64,000 nt of DNA from Russula earlei (Eukaryota; Basidiomycota; Agaricomycetes; Russulales; Russulaceae). A program made the position numbers and the translations under genes. This document shows positions 22,763-33,874 of the stretch, in pieces. Under the pieces are notes generated by a model. It did not search any database, had not been told where the DNA came from, and saw only the letters and a program-made list of their open reading frames with translations. Where the stretch lies: contig JAGFNK010000153.1 in the NCBI GenBank assembly GCA_025769875.1, positions 44,534 through 108,533 of the forward strand. Direction: 5' to 3'. Within the stretch, counting starts at the first letter, position 1, and each line of letters opens with the position of its first letter.

Positions 22763-23541
22763 GTCTCCGTCTATGCCTGGTGGTGGTTGTTTCGAAACAA
22801 CGGCGAGAATGAGATTGCTGACGGCGACCGACCGAACACGACGACGAGACGGCGAGAGGAACCCGAGCTCGGCATTTGTCAGCCTCATTTCAACTCCGAT
22901 TTTTATTTTTTCCCTTTACAACGTCGATTTCCTCAGCGATGCGAGTTGGCGTTACTCGACACGGTCTCCGTACATAATAAGGGCGGAGGGAAAGGTGAGG
23001 TGAGGTGGTTCCATGACCTTTCCATAAAGAAGGCGGTGGTGATGGTCGTAAGTAGTAGGAGATGCAATAATAGTAGTAATAGTAATAGCGTTACATTAGA
23101 CGCCACGATAATCACAGTTCCCGTATTCGAGAGCGCGAGCAAATAACAGATAAGCCCACAGAAGGGGATTTACGTGGCAAGGCGTAACGCCCGTATCTAG
23201 GAACGTCTCGCGCACTTGTCGTGTGAGCGTCCGTGATGCATAAACATTTTCGCATCAGAATGTCCGCGGCAATCAAGAACGAAGTGAAAAGGGGGGAGGG
23301 GAGGGCAGGGCAGGGCAGGGCAGGACCAGGGTTGTAAGCGAGCTTCAGCCTTCAGTCCGTATCGAGATGCGAGGTAACCAGATGTGGGGAAGAAGTAGGG
23401 TGATGTCGGATCTCGCGCGGGCGCGGGTGGACGAAGGCGCCCATAGGGAATGGGGCTAGCGTCCTGTGGAGGAACGCCCTCGAGCTGGGGCACGCAATTG
23501 CCTCCGCCGGCATGCAAACACGGAAGCACAGGTCATCCATG
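22763..23541. other. Intergenic between the two F-box paralogues
   Basis: Probable promoter of paralogue 1. It holds a TAG/TAAT-rich patch at 23055-23095 and a GGGCA-type short tandem at 23300-23325. No gene was seen. Confidence 0.45.
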
Positions 23542-25689
23542 TCATTCTTCTTTGCATAGACTCCAGATGCCCTCCCACTGAGCGCCTGGAGAGCAATACT
23601 TCCATTTACCGACAAGGTTCTGCGAAGACAGCACTGTGGATGAGACGCGCGCCGACAGGGATCAGTCCTCCCACATATCCCTTTGAACAAGCGGGAACTC
23701 ACGGTAACCAGCATAGAGCGTGCGACGTGGAAGTCTTCCCCCATGCTCGTTAAGCTACACGTGATGGTCCGATTAGGGGGCAGCGACTGATACGAGCGAA
23801 TCTCACGCACCGGTTGTCCGACCAGAACCACCAGACCGTCGGTGAGCTGCACGCGGCCCGAAAATTCATAGCTGCCCCATGCAGGTTGAAGAGGAACATC
23901 GGTCTGAAAGGGGCAGGTCAGGAGCAGTCCTCCAACGAGAGAAAAGAAGGGGGTGCCCACATATCCTGATAAGATCACGTCCACAATCTCCTGATCGGCG
24001 CTTGTCGAGCTCGCACCCGACTCGAAATCGCCCTGCACGTTTTCCGGTTCTTCACCAGGACGTTCACGATTGAAAGTTTCGTAGAATACCTTTGTAGAAG
24101 AGCGCGCATCAAAGAGCTCGCTCCCGTCCTGTGGCACGATTGCGTCAGCTATGGATACATTCCACATGAACATTTGCAAGCAGAAAATCGCACCTCTCTC
24201 CGCGTCCACGTCGTCGGAGGGAGCAAGGGGACAAGGGAAGGATCGTCCCATATGTCGCCGGATGGGCACGACTTGGGACCGGAATGTTGCAGGTGTTCCT
24301 CCAAACAGCAAGAGAAGGGAAGACGAGAATGGCCGGGCAGCGCGGCAGGACCGGCCTCCCCAGTCATGAAGGGGGTGAAGTCACGATCGTACGGTGCCTA
24401 GGGCAAGACGCATCGGGCGTCAGAGGATGAAGTTCAGCAACGGCCGCAGCACCAAACACGGAAAAGACGCACCAGATAGGTCCCTCTCCACGTTCCGGTG
24501 AGCGTTCCAGGGGTGTATCTCCTAAGGGAACCCGACGTGAAAGGGTCTCCGACTACGGCGCACAGCCAGTCCCAGTCGTGGCGTGTGCTGGGACTGTCGG
24601 CGCAGGTGGACGGAGAATCCGGACCGCGGTGTACCGTGCGAGTACGGAAGGAGCGGTTGTAGTGCTCGATGTCCTCCACGGTCTGTCCTTGTCCCCCATC
24701 TTGGACGCGCAAGAGGGGAATTTCTGGAGGGTATGCAAGCGGGAACGCGTCGAGACGAGCGAAATAGGCGAGCGAGGCGCTGAGCGCGATCGGGGGAAGG
24801 CGCAGGTGAAAAGCGTGGCCCATATAATCGACCGGGACGGTGACGGGCGCGGGAGATAGAGGGGAACAGGCGCGTGGCGAGAGGTGGGGCGTAAAGTTGG
24901 TTCCATTGACGAGCAGGTAGGGATCGAAACCCTGCTCTCCGAACGAGTACTGCAGGGTTGGGGACGATCGGGTCAGAAGGAGGGATGAGGCGAGGCGACG
25001 GGGAGAGGGAAGGAAGGCACGGACCCGGAACCAGGCGAAGGTGAGCGGGAATAGAATGTCCATGATCTTGTCGCGGCTATCAATTGACTCCCCGTCGAGG
25101 GCGCCTGACGGAGGGAGGGATGTCGGATGGCCGAAGGGAAGCAAGGGCGGAGTACGATCGTGAACCACGCACCTTGTGAAGTCATATGCCAAAATAGAGC
25201 GACGGCGAGGGTGTTGCACGTGTCCTCGATGGGCCAGAGGTTGTGGCCGCGATGGAGGCGTTCGGCGACATACTTTTCTAGAAGGGCGGGGAGGCCGGCG
25301 GATTGGAGGTGGTGATAGTTGAGGGCGTCGTGCTCGAGGACCATGACGTAGGCGACGAGGAGGGCATGCTGCAAGCGAGGGTGGTGTACATCGCCGCGAC
25401 TGATGCAACGGAGGGCGTGGAAGCGCCTCTTGAGCTCGGGATAGAAGAGGGATGCCAGGAGGGACGAAGGGGGGAAGCGACGGGGGAGGGCGGACGAGTC
25501 AAACTTGCGATGGAAGATGCGACGGTAGAGGCGAGGGTTGTTGGTCGGGTTGAGGAGCTTGTAAAAGAGACGGCAGGTGAGCATGAGGGGAAGGAGAGAG
25601 CGCGGAGGAGAGGAAGGGGGGTCGTAGTCGAGGGAGTGGATGAGAAAGTCTTCCATCACGTCTTGGAGGAAGAGGAGAGGGGGGAACAT
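23542..25689 (-). CDS. F-box protein (paralogue 2)
   Basis: Seven exons join in frame: 25689-25173, 25104-25025, 24949-24473, 24397-24194, 24128-23961, 23903-23703 and 23619-23542 (1725 nt, 574 residues). The N-terminal F-box reads DVMEDFLIHSL, then LLPLMLTCRLFYKLL. Segments match paralogue 1 in order: NPRLYRRIFHRKFDSSAL against its NPHLHARIFAAKFDTAAL, QEIVDVILSG and AWGSYEFSGRVQLTDGLVVL against FALIGRVRPGDGFVTL, and NLVGKWKYCSPG against NFTGRWRDTLSP. Likely role: the substrate-recognition subunit of an SCF E3 ligase; substrate unknown. Exon 2 is 80 nt in both paralogues, with the same phase. The two proteins are strongly diverged, so the duplication is old or they evolve fast. Confidence 0.8.
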
Positions 25690-28600
25690 ATTGAGACGAG
25701 GAAGGGCTCAAGGGAGCGAGGATATAAAAGATGTCGATGCATGGGGGGGATTGGATGCTGTTTCATTTCGACAAAGCGGCGTCTTGAACGAGAACTTGGA
25801 GATGCGACTCCGACGAGCCGGTGGTGTGACGTTGTACGGTCAAGTTGGTTAGAAATGACGACGCAGCGTTTAGTCCCGGGCTCGACGGAGCCGGGGGACG
25901 GAATTACAGAGCTCTACTTTATGATTCGATTGAGATCGCCAATCTGGGCGTTCCGGCGTGGGTCGTGCGTGCGGGCAGGGCAGATGGGTACAAGGCCGGT
26001 TCGGGATGCCGACGGCAATGACAAAGGACCGCTGAAACTACAAGGTGAGACAGGGCGACCCGGGAGCGGAGGGAGGAGGCGAGGCGAGGGGCCGCAAGCG
26101 GAGACAGACCGAACTGAAGCGCTGGAAGAACGGCGGGGGAGGGAGGAGGAGCACATGTGACTGAGGACTCGAACTGCACTTTGGCCACCCACACGCACAA
26201 ACCAAACTCATTATCTGGCCAGCGAGACCCTCAATAGCGGTTTCTAGGAAGCGACAACCCCAACCCAATATCATCCTCCTGATCTAATTTAAATCACACA
26301 AATCATCAGAATGATGAGGATGAATAGGGAAAATGGCAAAAATGTCCCCCGTGCGTGGTGCTCGTTCCACCTCCGTGTGCAGTGCGTTCGTTCACACCAA
26401 TTGGGTATTAAAAAAAAAAAAGGGACGATGACGAAACCCCTCGCCTCCCGTCGCCACGTGAGATTCATGAATTGGGGAACGTGCAGAGGTGGGGGGTTAC
26501 AATAAAGTGAAAGAGAGAGTCGGGGGAACCGAGGACAGCAGTTCGTTCAGACGGCATTCGCCGATAAATTCAGGGCCTTCCCTTTTTCCCCCTCTTTTGG
26601 CGCAGCGCCAGCCAGAGCCACCACCCAAGCGCCAGGCCAGGCCAGCCAGGCCAGAGCCCGATACGTACGCAACGCGCACACACACACACCACCTCTCGAA
26701 CCTTGTCATTTCCTTCGATCATAGCACATCCATCAATACCGCCATCATCACCACCACCACCACCACCACCAACACTACTACTATTCTTATTTTTATCTTG
26801 GTTTGATTTGCCACCCATCTAATCGCTTTTCTTTTGCTTCCCGAATCGCGTGCCCCCTCCCCGGTAACACCCACAAATCACCACAGCACAGCTGAAACAC
26901 TGTCGATTACCGGACACAGGTCCCGTCTTCCATTCGATCGGTTCCTGCGACCCGTCAAGCGTCAAGATCGATGCAACAACCGTCCCACACATCCCACCGT
27001 GCACTGCGCATTCCATCTGTCCGGTATGCCACCACCCTTTTTTTTTTTTTTTTCTTGGGCTCCTTGCGGTATCAACCTCACGATATATGCTCCCCGTTTC
27101 ATTCATCCCGGGATCCATACATGCACGCAGGCCGGCAGTGGATGTTTTTCAAACGATCATCACCCCCCGAAACCGAAAAATGAAGGATGGCAGCACCTGC
27201 CATGAAATAACTGTGACGTCATCTCTCCCTCTTTCCTCTCTCAGATCCTATGGCACCCCGCCGCTAGCGGTTGCTAAGCAGCCAGCTAGCCCTCTTTGTC
27301 GGCAAACGGAACAAGTTCAGGACGCGGGGACCACTTCGGAATCCTCCCCGTAAAGAACAACACACACACATACGACGCGGCACATGATTGTGCGTCCACC
27401 CCTCGATTTCTCCCTCGTTGTCAGGTGACGACGCGGTTGGTCGGGGGATCTACAACTTAATTAGTCAATTTCACCCACCGTCACGTCTTTTAACTGCACG
27501 AATGTATTGGCGATCGGGCCAGAGAGGAGAAATGAGTTTCGATGGTTGGACCACCATCGGACGCCACACGAACAAGATCGATTATTATTCAGAACACATG
27601 TGATGATAATGCTCATTAATCCACCTCGCCTTTCGTGAGGCTGTGCGCCTACTATCACACATACCGGGCAGAGACTTGGCCCGTACGTTACATGGATAAA
27701 GTATGGGTTCGCGTTGCAATGGAGTCGCCGCGAGCCCGCAGAGCGTGTCCTCACCTTTGCTTTTGTTCGGTGGCTGGGGCTGGAGGCGATCTTCGAAAAT
27801 AAATAAAATAAAATCCATACTCGAGCACGTATGAGGGCGCAGCGTCCATAAAAGCTCAAGACGACCTGCAGTGCAACAAGAGGAATGAGCTTCGCATCCG
27901 AGGATTAACTCCTCACGAATCAGCAGACAGAGAACACACGCAACTTGACATTAATACGCTCCGCACAGATTAGCGCACAGGAGCTCTCGTAGCAGCAGTT
28001 ACGGTCGCCACCTTCTACGCCCTGCCTTGCCGTCACCTGCACGGTGATCAAGAAAGGGATGCCTATTGTGGCCCTCCCCCTTTCGTCCATTGCTTCCGGC
28101 AGCGGCCACACTCCTCCCTAACTTGGCCACGCGCCGTGGTCGTGGTGTCGTGCGGGTGGATGTCTTGTGACGTGTGCCTTCGTACTCCGTCACACCGTGC
28201 GCACGGGGTTCGTGGCTTCCTGTACGTCTCGTCTCTGTGCGACCGGGCCCTAGGGTCCGCATCATTTTCCGGACATCCCTACCGTCGCCCGCCCTCCTCC
28301 CCCCCCCCCCTTCCCCTTCCTGATTCCCCCCGTACCCCGGAACCAAACTGATCAACGGGAGGTCGGATGTGTGGATCTCAAAGCGGAAGGGATGGAGTGG
28401 AGGGAGTGGAGTGACGTTGGGGAGGGGGAGACAGGGCGGAAATGACGGGAAGCAGGCGGAAATGAGCGTACGCACGTACCACACACATACGCAACACGCT
28501 GCAATCTGCTCGCAATTGTCGTCTTGCGCAATACGCTCCTCCTTTTTCTTTCTTCCTTTCCCTGGGTGTTGGGGAACAGTAACCCCCCCCCCCCTTCCCC

Positions 28601-30483
28601 CCGCCCTTTCTGGTGAGGAAATCTTGTCGATTAGTCCAATCTGGCGAACCCAGATAACGGCCGACGCTGCCGTCGGGCACTACTGATGCCGTCGGGGGTT
28701 GATAACCTAAAAGGCCCTTTATCAATCCAAATATGTAAAATAAAATAAAATTCAGTCCAGGCTCATTGCGCCTCATTCTCCGAGGCTGTACGTGCCCCAC
28801 CTTCTGTACCCTACGGGGGCCGTGAGGGTGTGTGGTGTTGAGATTGGCTCCAAGACTCCAACGAGCGGCATCGCGGCTGGAATTAGTCATGATAGGAGAT
28901 CCAATTACTGGCGCTCGGCGAGAGAAAGGACGTGTCAAGGCGATGGGAAGTGAGAGCACGTTTCGAGCGACGGCTCGATTTGCCCACGTAAGACTTGCGT
29001 TTGTAATTGGAAAAGTTAACATTCGAATGGCCAACCAACGCTCGCTTGCGCAGGCGGACCTTCCAGGGACGAGCGAACGTGGAAGGAGACGCAATCAAAT
29101 TCCACATCGAGGGTTCATGCATACGCTCATGCATCATGCCAAGGACATCACGTAAAAACGAGATAGACATGTCGCATCTCGCCCACCAAAACGTTATAAA
29201 ACTTTGGCTTCAGAGGGGTCTCCATGTCGTTCAAGGTTTAGAGGTCCATGGATGAGGCTTATTATCGACCATAGATTATATATCAAAGGCAGTGGCTGGC
29301 TGACGCGATAGATCCGAGCCCAAGAATCCACAGCCCACGTGGTATTTGGAAATGGCAAAAAGGGGTTGTGGGATGAAGCGCCATTGGGCTTGCTACTAAT
29401 GAGAGCCCAAAACAGCAGACCAAGATAGCCGAAAGCAAAAGAATTGCATTTGGGTTCGCTGCCTGTTTTGCGCAAGTAAGACGGATGACGGAAACCAAGT
29501 AACGGACCGATCTGACGCCAGAGGATGAGGCCAGCTGCAGGCATACAGTACTGGGTATACGACAGCTCACCGTGAGGCGCTTTCCAAGGCTCGGCGTGCG
29601 AAGCCAAAGGACGTAACGACTCGGGTACCTTTCCGATCTGACAACACGCCTCGATGGCCGCCAGCCCACAAGCTTTGGCGAGCGTGCAGACGGGGAGCCA
29701 TCGACTCGTGATGTCACGGACGGGCAGGACTTGCCTCGGTCGTGTTGCTTACCGTCGTTCATCATGTGATCCATCGCGCCGTTTGCCATTCTACGCCACG
29801 CGATACCCGTTTTCGACCGCGACAATCGATGAGAAAAAAGGAAAGATAAAAAGCGCAGCAGGGGAAAACACTCGCTCTGCCGATAACCAGGCACCGACCG
29901 GCATGATTGGGGACCGCTTTTGGCGTGGGTCTGAGCGTCTGATCGCCGGGGTCTTGAACCGCAGAGGCCTTGGGGCGTGTGAGTTATGACGCGACCGAGA
30001 CAATGCAACCTCGCGGACTATTCGCGCTTGGTATATACTCACGGGCGCCGAGCGCTTTTTTTGTCTGCTGTCGCTTGCGAGCGAGAGGACCAGTCGAGCA
30101 CCTCGATGGCGCGGTACCCGAGGGGGGGTGCTATACCACTTTGGCCTTAATGGTACGTACCCCGTACCCGGCGGCCACATATCCCCACGCGGGGTCGATA
30201 TCTCCCAATCGAGAATCGGAGGCTTGGTCGCCGTGTCCGAAGAGGGCGCCCCGGGGGTTGGGTACCGGAGCCCAGCCCAGCCATTGCTGCTGTAATAATC
30301 ATGAGGTCGAGTCGATCATTCGATGTGCAGCCGAAAAAGTCAGGGGCTTTCAGTCTCTTGGTGATGAGATGTTGCGTCGGATCGGAAATTATATTATCAA
30401 ATTCCTACAAATGGTCACATGATATTTTTCGGGCTTTTTTTTTTTGGTTTTGCTACCATCGATTAACTCATCAGCCACTCCCA
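25690..30483. other. 4.8 kb without a confirmed gene
   Basis: Contents: (CCAGG)-like and CA repeats at 26620-26695, (CAC)n at 26749-26774, poly-T at 27040-27054, and C runs at 28298-28310 and 28585-28596. Minus-strand open frames at 28378-29094 and 29283-30008 have no recognisable domain or splice series. A gene of an unknown family cannot be excluded here. The right end holds the eEF1B-beta promoter. Confidence 0.4.
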
Positions 30484-31517
30484 ATGTCCGTCCAACTTGC
30501 CAATATCGAGGCCCATCTTTCCTCTCGGTCTTATATCGAAGGGTGAGCAGTCTTTTCTTACCACACTCGAGAGCATGGGTGCCTCTATGATGAGTCGAAC
30601 GCTATGGTCCGTGTTTCCGAGAAGCGACTAGACACCGCTACCCAACCGTGCAGAAAACAGTCTGCTGTAGCCCTCTGAGTTGACAAGCGCACCCCTCTGC
30701 CATCATCGCTTGCCATTGGGACCGGATTCTTACCTTGCTTCAGGTACGCCCCGTCGCAAGCTGATGTCCACGTATACAAGTCCCTTTCGGGGCCTCCGGA
30801 TGGAGCAGCAGCCCCTCATGCAGCCCGCTGGTACAAGCACATCCAGTCTTACGAAAGCGAATTTGCATCGCTCCCTGGCTCCTCCAAAGCCGGCGAGGCT
30901 CTTGCCCCCTCCGCCCCGTCGGCACCAGCGGGGGCTGCTGCCGAAGAAGACGATGATGAAGTCGACTTGTTTGGCTCGGACGACGAAGAGGACGCGGAGG
31001 CCGAGCGGATCAAGGCCGAGCGTGTCGCGGAGTATGCCGCAAAGAAGGCGAACAAGCCAAAGACGATCGCCAAGGTACGCGTCCGCGCTCTGGCCTTGTT
31101 AGTTGAATCAATTAATTAATTTCACTCGTGCTCCCAGTCGGTCGTCACCCTCGAGGTCAAGCCGTGGGATGATGAGACAGATATGAAAGCATTGGAAGAC
31201 TCGGTGCGCTCCGTTCAAATGGAAGGTCTTGTGTGGGGAGCCAGCAAGCTCGTCCCCATCGGATATGGTATTCGCAAGCTGCAGATCACGCTTGTTATCG
31301 GTTCGTCCGTGGCTCATTTGCGAAGGTGCTTCAGTGGGTGATCTCATGAAAAATACCCAGAGGACGAACTCGTGTCCCTTGATGAGCTCCAAGAGAAAAT
31401 TACCGAATTTGAGGATCATGTCCAGAGCACTGATGTGGCTGCCATGCAAAGTAAGCATCATCGCATGTTCTCGATCTGTGTTGATATTGACCTCATCCTC
31501 CTCTGCCAGAGCTGTAA
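30484..31517 (+). CDS. EFB1: Translation elongation factor eEF1B-beta (eEF1A nucleotide exchange factor)
   Basis: Five exons: 30484-30542, 30744-31074, 31138-31300, 31361-31450 and 31510-31517 (651 nt, 216 residues). The protein exchanges GDP for GTP on eEF1A during translation elongation. The N-terminal part ([20 protein letters not shown], then [14 protein letters not shown]) is the GST-C-like domain that binds eEF1B-gamma. A central acidic stretch ([20 protein letters not shown]) is followed by the catalytic guanine-exchange domain ([43 protein letters not shown]). It ends in AAMQKL, very close to the family's usual C terminus. All introns follow GT-AG and are short, apart from the 201-nt first intron, which is common in ribosomal and elongation-factor genes. 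The last exon encodes only two residues plus the stop. Confidence 0.96.
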
Positions 31518-31577
31518 GTGGGGTATTCCTTGTGTGAGACGGAGATGTTTTGGAGATGTATGTACGGTTGTGATGCC

Positions 31578-31583
31578 AATAAA
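31578..31583 (+). promoter_or_regulatory. Polyadenylation signal of eEF1B-beta
   Basis: AATAAA, 61 bases after the stop codon. Confidence 0.6.
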
Positions 31584-31943
31584 CATACTTTGGAGACGAC
31601 ACATGGCGCAGAGTGATGCGTGAGGGGGATACGGTAGTGGCCCAGCAATGGGACAACATCCACCACAAATCTAGCTGATGCTTTACTGATAAAGTAGACA
31701 TCTGTCCCTCTTTTTTTTTGGAGCAAAATGATATGGGGGGGTTCACTCCAGTTGATGGTCCCATCAAACTCCACTGCTGTCCGATGTATCAAACCACGTG
31801 ACTCATTCCCTTAAGATCAGGGCTGGCCTCGCGCATGTCAGTTGCACCCCACGCTGACTTGCATCGTGTCACAGTTCATATGACAGAGTATGCCCCAATG
31901 TGTTTGCTTGACCTCCCTTATTCATCGCTCACATTCCCTGCAG

Positions 31944-33742
31944 CCATATACTCGGTTCTCTTCGTGATTGCAAGCTTGAAACCCCGCTACGAAAGCGTCG
32001 TTCGAGAATATCGATCACGAATCAGTTCTCTGCAAAGAGGCAGCGAATCTCCGAGGCCATCGGCTCTATCGATGTCTCCGCAGGTGCGGAACAGAGGCAG
32101 GAGCTTGCTGATATCAATGCTGAACCGAGGGTAAGTTTCTGGCCTACTGCTTTTCGAAACCTATTATTAACCAATCGATCCCATTCTCTCTGTGGACGAC
32201 GTGACTGTCCTCTCCCGATTGCTGTACAACACGACTTTCCATTTCCGTTATCACCCGATCGTTCCTTATCGGTTTGTCCGTGAATTACATGCTCCGTCAT
32301 CTCATGCGCGCAACAATCCATCGATCGTCCTCTCTTCTACCTTTCATTCACTCGCGCCCAAATTTTCCCTTCAGGCAGACCGTTTCATTGCCACACGTCC
32401 GGAGGCTCTCTTTCCCATGAATACTACCCCACGCACCAATCGAATGGCAAAAACTTTTGGTCTCACAGATGACCGGCTCTTACACTTTATTGACACGACC
32501 AACACAACCCCCGACAACAAGATGCTTGCCTCGCTCCGCCGGAGCGTTTCTCAGCTCTTCTATTCACCTCCAGTCGTCCACCAGACCTCCGCAGTCGCAC
32601 ACCTCGGAAAGCGGAGACAGTTCATTCTCGCCCTTGATGGTCCCGGTATTCCTCAAGATCCCTGGGCCTATCCACTCTCCTGGTCCTCGACCAACGTCAT
32701 CGCTGTCGCCTGTGGGCATGACGTGTACTACCAAGACCTGGACACGCGGCAGATCGCGCACCTCTGCAACCTGCCGCGCCCGAGCTTGGGTCGCATTCGT
32801 GCCCTTATGTTCGAGCCACGGGGGCTCCATGCAGTCCTCGGAACTACCACGGGATCCGTACAGGTCTGGGACGCCGCCTCGCGCCGCCGTGTGCGATCGT
32901 GGCCAAACACCGACTGGATGAGCATTAGTACGCTTGCGTGGAGGTCTTGCTCGCGTCTGATTGCCATTGGCAAGGCTGATGGATGTATCGCGCTGCTGGA
33001 CGTGCGTGCGTCAGATGAGGCGCACAAGCGTCGCGGCCATAGAGGGGGAGTTCACGCCACGCAATGGAGCCATGACGAGCGCTTCTTGGTAAGCGCGGAC
33101 GCTCATGGCACCATCCATCTGTGGGACGCACGGAACATGTCGACCCGGGTGGGCAAGATGAAACATGATAGTCCGGTGAAGGTCAGTGAAGCACAACCGT
33201 TCTAGGTGCGACCCTGAGATCTACAGCTGACCAACTGCCCACTCGGGCCTCGCAATAACGAGCAGGCCGTAGCGTGGTGCCCGTGGAAGCCCGATCTGCT
33301 CGCCACAGGCGGGACGTACCCTGATGGACGTATCCACATCTGGAGCACCTCCCAGCTCGCCAACACGTTGTCACCGGCGCCCGTCGAGACGATCCAGACG
33401 CACAGCAGTGTGTACTCCCTGCAGTGGTCTCCGCATTCGAGGGAGCTACTCAGCACGCACGGATTCGCGTGGCACACCCGCGACCGCCTGCCCGACGTAC
33501 CCGAAACCGCTGCGTCACCATACACCAACTCGATCAGCGTGCACGCTTTCCCCACCTGCCGTCGCCTCGTCAGCGTCACTGCGCATACGGGTACCGTTAG
33601 TCAGAGCTGCCTTGGTCCGGATGGAACCATGGTTTTTACGATATGCTACCGCGAGGAAGCGATGAAAATGTGGAAAGTTTGGGGGCAGCGGGAAGAGGCG
33701 GAGAGGAGGGAGAGTTCGTTTGACAAGTTCAGCATTCGATGA
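31944..33742 (+). CDS. Cdc20/Fizzy-family APC/C activator (WD40)
   Basis: Exons at about 31944-32130, 32375-33181 and 33266-33742; the first exon with the start codon was not resolved. Exon 1 encodes a basic stretch (ETPLRKRRSRISITNQFSAK). Exon 2 opens with DRFIATR, a C-box (consensus DR-F/Y-IP), the motif that docks activators on the anaphase-promoting complex. Seven WD40-like blades follow, among them GSVQVWDAASRRRVRSW, GTIHLWDARNM, AVAWCPWKPDLLATGG and QWSPHSRELLSTHGFAW, the last typical of Cdc20. The protein ends in SFDKFSIR, carrying the C-terminal Ile-Arg tail that binds Cdc27. Such proteins bring substrates to the APC/C. It looks diverged from canonical Cdc20 (C-box Pro replaced by Ala, shortened N terminus), so it may be a meiosis-type or accessory activator; this is inference. 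Confidence 0.82.
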
Positions 33743-33867
33743 TCACCTGCAGGCGCGCTGAGCGCGACATGGACTTACTGGAGGGGTTGTGTATGTTCAC
33801 CCTGCTCCGCTTGTATGTTTTGCTTGTATTTTGTATTGAGGTACCACCGCAGATCTATTCACGGGTT

Positions 33868-33873
33868 AATAAA
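33868..33873 (+). promoter_or_regulatory. Polyadenylation signal of the Cdc20-like gene
   Basis: AATAAA, 126 bases after the stop codon. Confidence 0.5.
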
Positions 33874-33874
33874 A

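Noticed and set aside
28378..29094. 238-codon minus-strand open frame
   Set aside because: Composition shifts abruptly and it includes a translated C-run tract; probably chance.
29283..30008. 241-codon minus-strand open frame, with another overlapping at 29194-29607
   Set aside because: Has a few hydrophobic stretches but no family match, no convincing start and no exon partners. Kept as unresolved rather than called.
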